DNA of 64,000 nucleotides from Paraburkholderia sp. (GCA_004322045.1 SCRN01000023.1:1-64000), one strand, 5' to 3'; positions 18,339 to 27,888 are shown, counted from the stretch's first letter. Notes: generated by a model from the sequence alone, not told the origin. Numbers and translations: made by a program.

Positions 18339-18744
18339 GTCTTTCCTTCGTCTTAACGCGCGCATTCGCCGGTTCGGCAGCGAGTGCGACTCGGAAGGCG
18401 ACGAGCGCTGCACGGGCTCGCGCGATCGCACGCGCCGCCTCGATCGCATCCCCCCGGCGCAAGCCGCGCTCCAAGCGAAAAAGCGGATCGAGCGCGCGCT
18501 CATCGCCTATGAAAAAGGCCACCGTGCCCGTTAGCCGATGCAACGCCTCCGCCGCCGGCGCCCACTGTTTTCGTTCGAACGCGGCATCGAATGCCAGTTG
18601 CTGGCAGTCGAACTCATCCAGCGCCACCGTCAGCAACAGGCGCAAGTCGCTTTCGCCGTACAACACACGCAGCTCGGCTAAGTCCAACGTCCACTGCGCC
18701 GACGCTTCGTGCGGCTCAGATCCGCAGCCTGCCTGCTTGCGCAT
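18250..18744 (-). CDS. Stand-alone histidine phosphotransfer (HPt) protein
   Basis: A protein of about 164 aa with an HPt four-helix core: [20 protein letters not shown], then [20 protein letters not shown] with the likely phospho-His in HRLTG, then [20 protein letters not shown] and a final long helix. The hybrid kinase immediately upstream (which overlaps this start by 28 bases) ends after its receiver and lacks an HPt, so this protein most likely supplies the missing relay step to the LuxR-type regulator of the same operon. The start at 18744 (MRKQAGCGS) is preferred to the longer frame. The C-terminal 30 residues overlap the next ORF and look like read-through. Confidence 0.75.
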   Translation of the reverse strand: MRKQAGCGSEPHEASAQWTLDLAELRVLYGESDLRLLLTVALDEFDCQQLAFDAAFERKQWAPAAEALHRLTGTVAFFIGDERALDPLFRLERGLRRGDAIEAARAIARARAALVAFRVALAAEPANARVKTKERHAYTVDSRAGDDLADGSHPDRCDGATERC

Positions 18745-21700
18745 CTGCCCCCTCCCTCCACTTCTCGAGCATTGCGGCGAGCTTGCTCCGCGTGATCGGT
18801 TTGGACAAATAGTCGTCCATCCCTGCCTCCCGGCAGGCGCGCACATCGTCCTGGGTCGCGTTCGCGCTAACGGCGACGATCGTCGTGCGGGCTCGGTCGA
18901 CGCCTTCGGCTTGTCGGATCGTGCGCGCGAGCGTGTAGCCGTCCATGCCCGGCATGTGGCAGTCGAGCAGGATCAGCGCCGGACGCGTGCGCTGCCAACG
19001 GGCATAGCCTTCGATGCCATCGGCCGCCGCATCGGCGCTAACCTCTAAGGCGCGAAGCTGCCGCACCATGATGTCGCGATTGATGTCGTTGTCCTCGATC
19101 ACGAGCACTCGTTCGCCGACATTCGCCGGTGCAAAAGCGACCGGGAACGCGCGCGCGCCGGCGCAATCGTCGCGATGCGATTCAAAGCCTCGCGCGCCCG
19201 CCATCGCTTGCGGCGCGCCGGCGCGCGGCGGCATAGCATGGCCCAGCGCCGCGAGCACGGCATCGGAGAGCTCGTCCATGCCGCGAACGATGCGAGGCGC
19301 GCTGCGGCGCGACGTGACAATGAGCGCCCCCATGGCATTGGCGGCAATCTCGATATCGGCGTGTTTGCCGTGGCTCGTGCATCGAACCCCCATCTTCGTC
19401 AGCACCGCACGCACCGAAACCGTCAGCGCCGGCACCGGCGTTCGAACGGCCGCGCGCGCGGGGGCGACGCACGGCCAGGCGCGCGCGCCGTCGCCCCATT
19501 CGATCGGCAATCGAACGCGCACGCGCGTGCCTTCGCCGACGCGGCTGTCGATCTCGATCGAGCCGCCCATGAGATCGACGAGACGCTTGACGATCGACAA
19601 CCCGAGGCCCGTGCCGCCATAGCGCCGGATCGTCGTGGTGTCTTGTTGGGTGAACGGGGCGAACAAGCGGGCGCGGTACGTTTCGGAGATGCCCACCCCT
19701 GTATCGGTGACCGACAGCACGAGCCAGGCATGGCCCCGGGCCACTTTTCGTCGCGCCTCGAGCAGCACGTAACCTCGGTCGGTGAAGCGAATCGCGTTGC
19801 TGAGCAAGTTCGTCACGATCTGGTTGATGCGCGCCTCGTCACCGATGAGCGGTCGATCGAAGTGCGGCATCGCCGCCAGATAGACGGCCAGCCCCTTGCG
19901 CGCGGCGAGCGGCGCGTGCAGTTCGACAGCTGCCGCCGCAAGCGCGTAGAGATCGAACGGCTCGGCGGCGAGCGTCAATGCGTCCTGCTCGATCTTGACG
20001 TAGTCGAGCGTGTCGTCGACTACGTGCAGCATCAGCCGCGCAGAATGTTGCGCGATGCTCAGGTAGCGGCGCGGCTCGGGCGCCAACGCCATCGTTTCGA
20101 GCAGATCGAGTACGCCGACGACGCCGTTCATCGGCGTACGGATCTCATGGCTCATCATCGCGACGAACGCCGATTTCGCACGATCGGCCGCAAGCGCTTG
20201 CTCGCGCGCGGCGACAGCCTCGCCATGCGCCGCCAAGGCGGCCCCGCGAGCGGCGCGGGTTCGCCGGTAGGCCCAGCCGAGCGTTGCAATGATGGTGAGC
20301 GCGATGGCTGCGCCAGCGGATGTCATCGCGATCACCGCATTCTTCTCATAGCCGAGCACGATCGTGAGCGGCCTCGCGCGGCTCGCGAGCCGCGCCAGCT
20401 CGCGCGGGCTGTAGGAAGCCAAATAACGGTCGAGCATCTGCGCGAGCGCGCGGTGATGCTGCGCCGTGGCGAAGCCGATGCGTTCGACACCGGCCACGGT
20501 CGGATCGGAAAGCAACCGGCCGTGCGCATAGCGGTCGCCAAGCTCTTCGGCTGCGATCGTGTTGATCAGCGCGGCATCGGCGTTGCCGGCCAATACCGCG
20601 CGCAATGCATCGGCGGCGTTGCTTCGCGGCACGAGCGTGGCTGCATCGAGGTTTGGCGCGGCCGCCAAGCGCCGCATGCGCCACGGGGTCGTCGCGATCC
20701 GGTTCGCGCTTGCATCGTCGCGTTCGGCGCGCACGAACGACCATGGGAAGCTGTCGTAGGAGCGCGTCGACGCGTAGCCCGATACAGCCCCGGACGCCCC
20801 GAGGGGAAAAGACGAGATGAGATCGACGATGCCGTCGCGCAGCGCTTGGTCCGGCTCGAGCGCCGGTTCGAGCGGCACTGGCTCGAAGCGCACGCCCGCC
20901 GTTTGCGCGAATTGCCGCAAAAGCGTCGCGCCAAGCCCTTGCCAGCGGCCCTGATCGTCGATGAAGTCGTACGGCCGGCCGAGCCGCTGAACGCCGACAC
21001 GCACGACCGGATGCGAGCGTATCCACGCGCGCTCCGCATCGTTCAGCGCAAAGGCAGCGGGTTCCGAGGCGTGGCGCATTGCAGCCGGCAGCGGCTGGAA
21101 TTCGAGCTCGGCGAGCGCGGACGCGGGAATCGCGGCCAAGCCATCTGCGATCAGCGCCGTTACCTGCGCGTCGGAGCGGCGCGACGCGAGACAAAGCGAA
21201 AGCGACAGCGGCATAGCGACCGGCGAGAGCGCACCGAGCGCCGACGCATTGACCGCCCCGACGTTCAGCACATGCATCCCAACGAATGCATCGGCTTCGC
21301 GTCTCGCCACGGCGGACAGGGCTGCGTCACGATCGGCCATCGCCAGCAATGCTATGCCGGGCAGTTTGGCCTTTAGCGTCGCCGCGCCGAGGCTGCCCGC
21401 CACGATCGCGACGCGCCGACCGGCGAGGTCGTTCGGCCTCGATGGCACCGCGCGGCCCTGCGCCATCACGGCGCCGATCTGGGCACGGGCGTATGGCGGC
21501 GACAGAACGCCGACGCGCTGCGGCGCCGGATCCTCGCATGCGACGGGAGCGATATCGATCTCACCGCGCTCGAGCGCGGCCCATGCCTGCCCCACCGACG
21601 AAAACGTGCGATAGACGAGGGGCATTCGATGACGATCCCCGATCGCGCGCAAGACGCTTGCGTTCAGGCCCTGCCGAACGCCCGCATGATCGACATAATC

Positions 21701-21883
21701 GAGCGCGCTCATTTCGTCGCGATAGGCGGCGACGCGCAGCTCTGCCTGCTCGCTCTTTCCGGCGTTCGCCGCGCTGGCGAGACAACCGGCCGCCAACGCA
21801 CATGCGAGGCGTCGAGCGAGCCCGCGCCATCGTTGAGCGCACAAAGAAGCGGTTCGCTTGATTAGTAGCGCGCGTGTAGCCAT
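18716..21883 (-). CDS. BvgS-like hybrid sensor histidine kinase with two flytrap domains
   Basis: A kinase of about 1055 aa. Order: Sec-type signal ending near AANA; flytrap domain 1 (about 50-270); flytrap domain 2 (about 290-510, opening [20 protein letters not shown]); a membrane helix (about 515-538); a coiled segment; HisKA with [12 protein letters not shown] (His about 579); HATPase ([26 protein letters not shown]); a degenerate receiver-like spacer; and a true receiver ([11 protein letters not shown], Lys in LSKPI). Unlike BvgS it has no PAS domain and no C-terminal HPt; the HPt is a separate gene directly downstream. The ATG at 21883 is preferred; a TTG at 21904 overlapping the upstream TGA is possible. 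The sensed ligand is unknown. Confidence 0.92.
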   Translation of the reverse strand: MATRALLIKRTASLCAQRWRGLARRLACALAAGCLASAANAGKSEQAELRVAAYRDEMSALDYVDHAGVRQGLNASVLRAIGDRHRMPLVYRTFSSVGQAWAALERGEIDIAPVACEDPAPQRVGVLSPPYARAQIGAVMAQGRAVPSRPNDLAGRRVAIVAGSLGAATLKAKLPGIALLAMADRDAALSAVARREADAFVGMHVLNVGAVNASALGALSPVAMPLSLSLCLASRRSDAQVTALIADGLAAIPASALAELEFQPLPAAMRHASEPAAFALNDAERAWIRSHPVVRVGVQRLGRPYDFIDDQGRWQGLGATLLRQFAQTAGVRFEPVPLEPALEPDQALRDGIVDLISSFPLGASGAVSGYASTRSYDSFPWSFVRAERDDASANRIATTPWRMRRLAAAPNLDAATLVPRSNAADALRAVLAGNADAALINTIAAEELGDRYAHGRLLSDPTVAGVERIGFATAQHHRALAQMLDRYLASYSPRELARLASRARPLTIVLGYEKNAVIAMTSAGAAIALTIIATLGWAYRRTRAARGAALAAHGEAVAAREQALAADRAKSAFVAMMSHEIRTPMNGVVGVLDLLETMALAPEPRRYLSIAQHSARLMLHVVDDTLDYVKIEQDALTLAAEPFDLYALAAAAVELHAPLAARKGLAVYLAAMPHFDRPLIGDEARINQIVTNLLSNAIRFTDRGYVLLEARRKVARGHAWLVLSVTDTGVGISETYRARLFAPFTQQDTTTIRRYGGTGLGLSIVKRLVDLMGGSIEIDSRVGEGTRVRVRLPIEWGDGARAWPCVAPARAAVRTPVPALTVSVRAVLTKMGVRCTSHGKHADIEIAANAMGALIVTSRRSAPRIVRGMDELSDAVLAALGHAMPPRAGAPQAMAGARGFESHRDDCAGARAFPVAFAPANVGERVLVIEDNDINRDIMVRQLRALEVSADAAADGIEGYARWQRTRPALILLDCHMPGMDGYTLARTIRQAEGVDRARTTIVAVSANATQDDVRACREAGMDDYLSKPITRSKLAAMLEKWREGADAQAGRLRI

Positions 21884-21900
21884 CGCCGTGTCGTGCGCAT

Positions 21901-22566
21901 TCAATACCGAAACTTCTCTTTGAGAAAGAGGGCCAGCCCGAGGTCGTCCGCGACGCGCAACTTGCGCATGGCGCTGCGCTTGTGCGTGCTCACGGTTTTC
22001 TTGCTGCGCATGAGCCGGGCTGCCGTTTGCGTAACGGAGAGCCCATCCGCAATGTGGCGCAAGATCTCGATCTCGGATGCCGACAGCATGTCCTCGCGCG
22101 GACGAGGAACGCGCGCCTCGACCCTTCCCTGGCGCACGACGAAGAACTTGCGCGGCGCGGCCACGGCATAGCGGACGGTCTCGGCGATCAGCGGCAGCGA
22201 CGTCGTCTTTTCAACGAAGGCATTGGCGCCTGCGCGATGGCAAATGCACTCGGTGTCGGCAGCGCGCGCCGCGGACAACACCACAATGGCGACCGGAGGC
22301 GCTTCGGTCCGCAGTCGCCTGACGAACGTCGCGCCATCGAACCGATCGCCGGGAAGGTAGTAATCGACGAGCGCAGCGTCGCATTCGCCCCGCTCGACGA
22401 CCGCGAATAGATCGTCGATGGACGAGACGTTCGCCATGAGCTGGAAGTCTGCCTGGTCACGCAGATAGGTTGCGATGCCGAGCGCGACGATCGGGTGATC
22501 GTCTAGCACGGCAATGCGGATTCGATGCCTGGGACGAGACAACAATAGGACTTGTCGGGGGGTCAT
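21901..22566 (-). CDS. NarL/FixJ-family (LuxR-type HTH) response regulator
   Basis: A 221-aa response regulator: a receiver with DDHPIVALG, the phospho-acceptor Asp in [10 protein letters not shown] and the Ser/Ala switch in VVLSAAR, then a LuxR-type HTH ([20 protein letters not shown]). It is the first gene of the regulator-kinase-HPt operon and touches the kinase start. It is paralogous in plan to the regulator at the left end of the island (6702-7355), so the T3SS is enclosed by two regulator-kinase pairs. An ATG at 22566 begins the family sequence after a short basic lead. Confidence 0.93.
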   Translation of the reverse strand: MTPRQVLLLSRPRHRIRIAVLDDHPIVALGIATYLRDQADFQLMANVSSIDDLFAVVERGECDAALVDYYLPGDRFDGATFVRRLRTEAPPVAIVVLSAARAADTECICHRAGANAFVEKTTSLPLIAETVRYAVAAPRKFFVVRQGRVEARVPRPREDMLSASEIEILRHIADGLSVTQTAARLMRSKKTVSTHKRSAMRKLRVADDLGLALFLKEKFRY

Positions 22567-23406
22567 GCGTTTTCATCCTCGCTATTGCCATTGCGACGTG
22601 AAAGGGCCGCCGCTTTCATCTAATGAATCTCATGGCGCGGCGACGAAATAATGCACGAAGCGAATCGAATAATTATCTCTATATTGACACTCGACAATTG
22701 AACCCGGGTTTTGCGATTTTTCCTCCTGAAAACGCCGAGTTAATCGTGGTCGACCGCGATGTTCCGCACCGCTATGTGGCCCGTACCACGGCCGCGAGAC
22801 CGCCGAGACTCATATGACGCCGGCAATTCTAGCCGAACGGTATAGGCCGAACAATATTTAGCAACGAGTATTTTGTCCAAAAATGATGGAACCGATTGAA
22901 TCACCTTCTTTTGGTCTTAGAAAGCCACCCCAACTCACCGCATCGACGAAATTTGTGCTTTAGATATCAGGAAGCGAAAATAGCCAATAGGAATAGTCGC
23001 GTTTTACGGTCGCGGGCGGCGAGCATGCGGCAATGCGCGCTTGGTTTATTTTGAGATGTGCGAAAAACCCAGCGGCGCAGATGTGCATGGTCCGGCATCG
23101 GTGTTGCTCGCCCAATGGCGTCAGAAAGCACTCAGCGCTTCGCGACGATGGCGTGATGGATGACGGTGCCGCGGCGGCGCTCGGCTAACCTCCCCGACGC
23201 CCCCGGCGAAAGCCGGCCTGAGTCTGCCGCAGGCATGGGTGCGGCAGCGGCCCGGACGATGTTTGATCAAGTCCTGGGCAATATCGAAAATGGGTTGCGA
23301 CTACGCGGCCGGTGCTAGGCCCCAGGGACTACCTTGGGGCCTCTCGCTTTTCTGGTGGGCGCCGGCGCCCATGCAGAGCAGACCCGTCGTTGACGGCGCT
23401 GGACTA
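22567..23406. other. 840-base gene-poor, A/T-richer segment at the island edge
   Basis: No convincing gene on either strand. The part from about 22620 to 23060 is clearly more A/T-rich than the rest of the window (for example TTATCTCTATATTGACAC near 22672), which suggests foreign or regulatory DNA. A 64-codon frame at 22623-22817 lacks a ribosome site and family resemblance. A GGAACC at 22888 is not followed by a TTAC block at the right distance. The right end carries a strong hairpin (see 23315-23341). Confidence 0.6.
23315..23341 (+). terminator. Strong hairpin, terminator-like on the plus strand
   Basis: An AGGCCCCA / TGGGGCCT stem of eight pairs, extended by GG/CC across a short loop, followed within a few bases by a TTTT run on the plus strand. 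No plus-strand gene lies upstream, so it is either a remnant terminator or a structured element shielding the DUF3800 gene. A GGGCGCCGGCGCCC palindrome lies just to its right (about 23357-23370). Confidence 0.5.
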
Positions 23407-24134
23407 TCAGATGTCTTCTGAATCGAAGTCCAATGCTTCGTAAGTGGCCCATTCCGCGTTAATCAGCGTAGCGGTCTGCGGGGAATTGAAGAAGAGCCTT
23501 TTCTGTCTGATGTTGGGTGCGACTATCCGATATGCATTGCCCGTTCTAAACTCGTGATTCCCCCATACGATGCCAGCCAGAATGTCGACGAACTGCAACT
23601 CAAGCGAATCCTTGCTCTCCCAGGGCGTCGTATCAAGGAAGGTATCGGCGCCCACCGAAGACAGTTTCGTGCACAGGTAGTCATGCATGGCATGCTTCAA
23701 CTCGATACGAACAGTGCGCGCATCGGGGATGAACGCAACCGACTGCTCTTGGGCCATGCCGTCGAGCAGCAGAAGCCCAGCCATGTAGTTGTACAGGCCA
23801 TTGGGATGCCGCCGAAATCCCGCTGATACGTTTTCCTTGCGAACCGTGATGGTCACAAACTGAAAGCCGGGTCTATCCCGTTTGATCGCTGCGAGTTGTC
23901 GCGCGAAGTGATCGCGCTCGGCGGGAGACAGAGAAACTGATTTGAGCTCGTTCTTTATGGACCTTCCGCGTTGCTTGTAAATCCCGCGCACGACGCGGCT
24001 CAGTACAGCGTCTTCACCATCTGGGATCACGGCTGCGGCGAGCGTAAAGTGCCTGCTTGATCCCCTCGCCCATACGGCGCATCAAGCTGCCAGCCGAGAC
24101 ACCCGCTCTCGTCAAGAGAGATTGTTTTCGCCAT
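23407..24134 (-). pseudogene. Frameshifted DUF3800-family gene
   Basis: DUF3800 proteins are RNase H-like proteins of uncertain role with an N-terminal DESG motif and a C-terminal Ser...LQ..D helix. Here an ATG at 24134 opens MAKTISLDESGCLGWQLDAP with the N-terminal motif, but this frame stops after about 35 codons. The adjacent frame continues with SSRHFTLAAAVIPDGEDAV and runs to 23407 with the C-terminal signature DSLELQFVDILAGIVWG. The two halves join near 24060-24068, around a short G run, so one base change would restore about 242 residues. This is either a real inactivating frameshift or a sequencing error. From a GTG at 24030 the C-terminal part alone is 207 aa. Confidence 0.8.
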
Positions 24135-24139
24135 ATGAA

Positions 24140-24163
24140 ATAGCCTCCCGAGTGGGAGGCTAT
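24140..24163. promoter_or_regulatory. Perfect hairpin overlapping the DUF3800 ribosome-binding site
   Basis: A ten-pair perfect inverted repeat with a four-base loop (ATAGCCTCCC / GGGAGGCTAT). On the minus strand its 3' arm carries GGGAGG, the only Shine-Dalgarno candidate for the ATG at 24134, about nine bases away. Folded mRNA would hide the site. There is no U-tract, so it is not an ordinary terminator. Confidence 0.7.
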
Positions 24164-24460
24164 GGAATGGTGCGGTACCCGGGTCTGACGTACTTACAAG
24201 TACGCTTACGATTGTCGGCGTTGATTTGTCGCAGCTTTGTCCGGGCGGGATCTATTTAAACCGCAACGCCGCTACAACGCAAACTTGGCACACGTAGCCA
24301 AAAATGTCCAACTTTTGCGGCTACGCAACAACTCCGCTCCTCGAACCGTTCCCCGTCTTGGACGGCGCTCAAGGATATTCCTCGTGCGTCTGGGGATCGG
24401 CCCCACATAGTGAGCCTCGCGCGATTGATGCCACTGGGCGGCACCGGCCTTTCCGTTAAT
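24164..24460. other. Intergenic segment next to tRNA-Arg, with inverted repeats
   Basis: About 300 bases with no supported gene. It contains a perfect seven-pair inverted repeat CGTACTT-AC-AAGTACG at about 24188-24203 and an imperfect one (TAGCC...GGCTA arms with A/T runs) at about 24296-24325. The segment lies just beyond the 3' end of tRNA-Arg, the usual place for integrase attachment sites, but I found no duplicate of the tRNA end and no integrase. Confidence 0.5.
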
Positions 24461-24535
24461 TGGCCCCCCCACGAGGAATCGAACCTCGATTTCAGGTTTA
24501 GAAGACCCGTGTTCTATCCGTTGAACTATGGGGAG
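24461..24535 (-). tRNA. tRNA-Arg (anticodon TCT), CCA encoded
   Basis: A full cloverleaf on the minus strand: acceptor 5' CTCCCCA pairing with TGGGGGG, U8-A9, D-arm GTTC/GAAC, anticodon stem CGGGT/ACCTG around the loop CTTCTAA (anticodon TCT, reads AGA), variable AAAT, T-arm CGAGG/CCTCG around TTCGATT, discriminator G, then an encoded CCA (24461-24463). It decodes rare AGA codons. It is the boundary between the accessory segment and the uppP region. Confidence 0.95.
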
Positions 24536-24626
24536 GCAAACGGTGATTGTACGACGCGCCGGCCACAGCGGGCCGGGGGCGCGAATTATACTCGATCGGG
24601 TCGAGCGCAGCCGGAAGAGCGCTTCG

Positions 24627-25457
24627 TCAAACCGGCTGGCCGTGCGTGACGAACCAGAAGAAACAAGCCAGCCCCGCCAGCACACAATAGATTCCGAACG
24701 ACGCCAAGCGGCCCCGTCCCTCGAAATAGCGCATCAAGAAACGCACGCTCAAGTAAGCGGCAATCGCCGTCAGCACGCCGCCGAGCATCGCATCCGCGAG
24801 TTGCCCCGGTGCGTGGAACAACTTCGGCACCTCGAGCAACCCGGCCGCGAAAATAATCGGCGTGCCGAGCAAAAACGCGAATTCCGCCGCGCTTTCGGCC
24901 GTCAGACCCGCCGCGTTACCCGCGATCATCGTCAACCCGCTACGCGAGAACCCCGGAATCAACGCGCCGACCTGCGCCAGACCGACCAGGAACGCCTGCT
25001 TGAAGCTCAGCTTTTCGGGCGCCCGGTGCGCGCGCGAACGCTGCAAGCGGTCGCCAAGCCACAGCAGCAGCCCGTTCACCACCAGCGCCAGCGCCACGAT
25101 GCGCAAATCATGAAAAACCCGCTCCAGCCGCTTTTCCAGCAAAAGGCCAACGAGCCCCGCCGGAATCGTGCCGATAATGAGCGCCCACATCATATGGCCC
25201 TCTTCACTGCGCCGCCCCGCAAGGGAGCCGAACCAGCCCCCGATCAGCTCGATCCAACGCTTGCGGAAATACCAGAGCAACGCGAACGCCGTCCCCAGGT
25301 GCAGCGCAACCAGAAACGGAATCAACTGCGGCGCATGCTTGTCGATGTGCATGCCGAGCAGCGCAGGCGCGAGCAACGTGTGTCCCAGGCTGCTGACGGG
25401 GAACAGCTCGGTGACGCCCTGTAGGACGCTTAGAAAAATCAAAAACCAAAGGCTCAC
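24627..25457 (-). CDS. uppP: Undecaprenyl-diphosphate phosphatase UppP (BacA)
   Basis: A 276-aa inner-membrane phosphatase that recycles undecaprenyl pyrophosphate, the lipid carrier for peptidoglycan and O-antigen; overexpression confers bacitracin resistance. Family motifs: [11 protein letters not shown] near residue 20 (commonly PVSSTGH), GFSRSGLTM near 170, and many hydrophobic helices. The start chosen is GTG at 25457, with AAAGGA about ten bases upstream, because [17 protein letters not shown] begins the family; the frame extends further upstream only as non-family sequence. It is divergent from the LacI regulator gene. Confidence 0.93.
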   Translation of the reverse strand: MSLWFLIFLSVLQGVTELFPVSSLGHTLLAPALLGMHIDKHAPQLIPFLVALHLGTAFALLWYFRKRWIELIGGWFGSLAGRRSEEGHMMWALIIGTIPAGLVGLLLEKRLERVFHDLRIVALALVVNGLLLWLGDRLQRSRAHRAPEKLSFKQAFLVGLAQVGALIPGFSRSGLTMIAGNAAGLTAESAAEFAFLLGTPIIFAAGLLEVPKLFHAPGQLADAMLGGVLTAIAAYLSVRFLMRYFEGRGRLASFGIYCVLAGLACFFWFVTHGQPV

Positions 25458-25650
25458 GCGTCGATCCTTTCTTTCTTCAACTTGCGGGTTACGGGGAATA
25501 TTCCGATCGCCAGTGTCCGCACCGGCAACCGATCGGGTCCGATTATGCCTAGCGCAGCCGGTACCGCCAAGCCGACAAAACATTTTTTTCAGCCCAAATA
25601 TCGAGCAAAAAGGTCATAGGTCAGTCATAATCGACGGCGATAATCGTTGC

Positions 25651-25665
25651 GACGTAAACGTTTCC
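25651..25665. promoter_or_regulatory. LacI-type operator candidate
   Basis: GACGTAAACGTTTCC contains the perfect palindrome AAACGTTT with a central CG, the hallmark of LacI/GalR-family operators. It lies about 33 bases upstream of the LacI-family start codon, in the region divergent from uppP, so autoregulation is likely. Confidence 0.6.
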
Positions 25666-25695
25666 AGGCCCAGCACTACCGGACTGCACCGAAAG

Positions 25696-26739
25696 ATGAA
25701 ACACACGATCAAAGACGTGGCCGCCTACGCCGGCTTTTCCATCGCGACGGTCTCGCGCGCCATCAATGCACCGCATACGGTGAACCGGGTGACGCTCGCG
25801 AAGATCCGCGAGGCGATCGAAGCGCTGCAGTTCAGCCCGAGCCCGCTCGGCAGGCAATTGCGCGGGGAGCGCACGCGCCTGATCGGCATCGTCCTGCCGA
25901 CGCTCGCCAATCCCGTCTTCGCCGAATGCCTGCAGGGGATCGACGAGCTCGCGGCGGCCCAGGGCTATCGCCTGATGCTGATGACCACCCAATACGACGC
26001 CGCGCGCGAGCGCCATGCGATCGAAACGCTGCTGGCCCAGCGCGTCGAGGGCCTGATTCTAACCGTCGCCGACGCGGACACGCACCCGCTGCTCGACGAA
26101 CTCGATCGCGACGGCAAGCTCTACGTGCTGATGCACAACGATACGGTGCGGCGTCCGTCGGTGTCGGTCGACAACCGGCGCGCCGCCTACGACGGCGTGC
26201 GCATGCTGATCGAGCACGGCCACGAACGTGTGATGATGCTGGCCGGCACGCTCGCCGAGTCCGATCGCGCGCGTCTGCGCTATCGGGGCTACGCCGAAGC
26301 GATGCGCCAAGCCGGGTGCACGCCGGCCCCCGCGCTGGAAGTCGATTTCAACGCCGACGAACTCGCGCCGTCCGTGCTCACGCACTTGACCTGCGGCGCA
26401 GCGCGTCCCACCGCCCTCTTCTGCAGCAACGATCTGCTCGCGATGGTCGTCATGCGTGGCTTGCGCCGAGCCCGCTACAGCGTGCCCGAAGATATGTCCA
26501 TTCTCGGCTTCGATGGCCTCGCGATGGGCGAATTGCTGTCGCCGGCGCTCGCCAGCATCGGCACCCCCAACCGGGAGATCGGCTGCGCCGCCTGGCGGCG
26601 CCTGATGGCACGCATCGAGGGCGCCGACGATGGCGAATCGCTTTCTCTTACGCTGCCTCATACGCTGCGCCAAGGCGCGACCATCGGCGAGCTCTCCGGC
26701 GCGCAGGGGCCTTCGCTGCCCATTCACCCGGTCGCGTAA
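25696..26739 (+). CDS. LacI-family transcriptional regulator
   Basis: A 347-aa repressor-type regulator. Residues 1-50 form the LacI HTH and hinge (TIKDVAAYAGFSIATVSRAI, then ALQFSPSPLGRQLRG). The rest is the periplasmic-binding-like effector domain (LIGIVLPTLANPVFAECLQG; VLTHLTCGAARPTALFCSND; MSILGFDGLAMGELLSPALA). The true start is the ATG at 25696; the open frame is longer only by chance. It stands immediately upstream of, and in the same direction as, a periplasmic-binding-protein ABC importer and a phosphodiesterase, which it presumably controls. The effector is unknown. Confidence 0.93.
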   Translation: MKHTIKDVAAYAGFSIATVSRAINAPHTVNRVTLAKIREAIEALQFSPSPLGRQLRGERTRLIGIVLPTLANPVFAECLQGIDELAAAQGYRLMLMTTQYDAARERHAIETLLAQRVEGLILTVADADTHPLLDELDRDGKLYVLMHNDTVRRPSVSVDNRRAAYDGVRMLIEHGHERVMMLAGTLAESDRARLRYRGYAEAMRQAGCTPAPALEVDFNADELAPSVLTHLTCGAARPTALFCSNDLLAMVVMRGLRRARYSVPEDMSILGFDGLAMGELLSPALASIGTPNREIGCAAWRRLMARIEGADDGESLSLTLPHTLRQGATIGELSGAQGPSLPIHPVA

Positions 26740-26764
26740 GCGACGCGCGCTCGGCCTGTTTCCC

Positions 26765-26789
26765 GCGTCGGCCCGCCACGGGCCGACGC
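26765..26789. other. Strong intercistronic hairpin between the regulator and importer genes
   Basis: An eleven-pair perfect stem (GCGTCGGCCCG / CGGGCCGACGC) with the loop CCA, between the LacI-family gene and the binding-protein gene. No T-tract follows, so it is more likely an mRNA processing or stability element, or a rho-assisted stop, than an intrinsic terminator. Confidence 0.65.
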
Positions 26790-26844
26790 AGCATTCCCAC
26801 GACGTCCCAATCAATCGCTTTCCCGTCCCGTAAGGAGACCTCAA

Positions 26845-27888
26845 GTGACACGTCGCTCATTGCAGCTTCGCGCGCGCCTAGCCCGGCTCGGTTACGTCGC
26901 CGCCGCGCTCATCGCGTTCGCGGGCCCGCTAGCCCCCGCAGCGCACGCCCAACAAACCGCCATCTGCTACAACTGCCCGCCCGAATGGGCCGATTGGGCA
27001 AGCGAGCTGAAGGCAATTCAAGCAGCCACCGGCATTCGCGTCCCCTCGGACAACAAGAATTCAGGCCAAGCGATCGCCCAGCTGATCGCGGAACAGAAGA
27101 GTCCCGTCGCCGATGTCGTCTATCTCGGCGTGTCGTCGGCGTTCCAAGCCAAGGACAAGGGCGTCGTGCAACCCTATAAGCCGGCGCATTGGGACGACAT
27201 TCCCGCCGGGCTCAAGGATCCGCAAGGCTACTGGTTCGCGATTCACTCGGGCACGCTCGGCTTCTTCGTCAACAAGGACGCACTGGAAGGCAAGCCGGTG
27301 CCCAAGTCGTGGGCCGACTTGCTCAAGCCCGAGTACAAAGGGATGATCGGGTACCTCGATCCGTCGAGCGCGTTCGTCGGCTATGCGGGCGCGGTGGCCG
27401 TCAACGAGGCGCTCGGCGGTTCGTTCGACAATTTCCAGCCGGCCCTCGACTGGTTCAAGAAGCTCAAAGCCAATGCGCCGATCGTGCCCAAGCAGACCGC
27501 TTATGCGCGCGTGCTGTCCGGCGAAATTCCAATTTTGCTCGACTACGATTTCGACGCCTACCGCGCTAAGTACAAAGACAAGGCCAACGTCGAGTTCGTG
27601 ATTCCGACCGAGGGGACGATTTCGGTGCCGTACGTCATGAGCCTCGTCAAGGGTGCGCCGCACGAGGCAAACGGCAAGAAGGTGCTCGACTTCGTGCTGT
27701 CGGACGAGGGCCAGAAGATCTGGGCGAATGCCTACTTACGGCCCGTGCGCGCCAGTGCGATGAGCAAAGATGCCGCCACCAAGTTCCTGCCGGCCAGCGA
27801 GTACGCGCGCGCCAAGCCCGTCGATTTCGGCAAAATGGCCGATAAACAGCAAGCGTTCGGCCAACAATATTTGCAAGTCATGCACTAA
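26845..27888 (+). CDS. ABC importer periplasmic substrate-binding protein
   Basis: A 347-aa exported protein: the signal peptide ends in AHAQ (about residue 36), followed by a type 2 periplasmic-binding fold of the iron/polyamine/2-aminoethylphosphonate cluster (ADVVYLGVSSAFQAKDKGVV; SGTLGFFVNKDALEGKPVP; SWADLLKPEYKGMIGYLDPS; GEIPILLDYDFDAYRAKYKD). It captures the substrate and hands it to the two permeases that follow. The start is GTG at 26845 with a good AAGGAG site. Because the operon ends in a GpdQ-like phosphodiesterase, an organophosphate or glycerophosphodiester ligand is plausible; the sequence alone does not settle it. Confidence 0.9.
   Translation: MTRRSLQLRARLARLGYVAAALIAFAGPLAPAAHAQQTAICYNCPPEWADWASELKAIQAATGIRVPSDNKNSGQAIAQLIAEQKSPVADVVYLGVSSAFQAKDKGVVQPYKPAHWDDIPAGLKDPQGYWFAIHSGTLGFFVNKDALEGKPVPKSWADLLKPEYKGMIGYLDPSSAFVGYAGAVAVNEALGGSFDNFQPALDWFKKLKANAPIVPKQTAYARVLSGEIPILLDYDFDAYRAKYKDKANVEFVIPTEGTISVPYVMSLVKGAPHEANGKKVLDFVLSDEGQKIWANAYLRPVRASAMSKDAATKFLPASEYARAKPVDFGKMADKQQAFGQQYLQVMH

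Noticed and set aside
22623-22817. 64-codon frame in the A/T-rich segment
   Set aside because: No ribosome site, no family similarity, and the composition looks like read-through of non-coding DNA; kept only as part of the gap description.
22888-22915. GGAACC in the gap right of the island as a third hrp box
   Set aside because: At spacings of 15 or 16 the following bases are TTTTGG or TTTGGT, not TTAC; there is also no gene start downstream on that strand.
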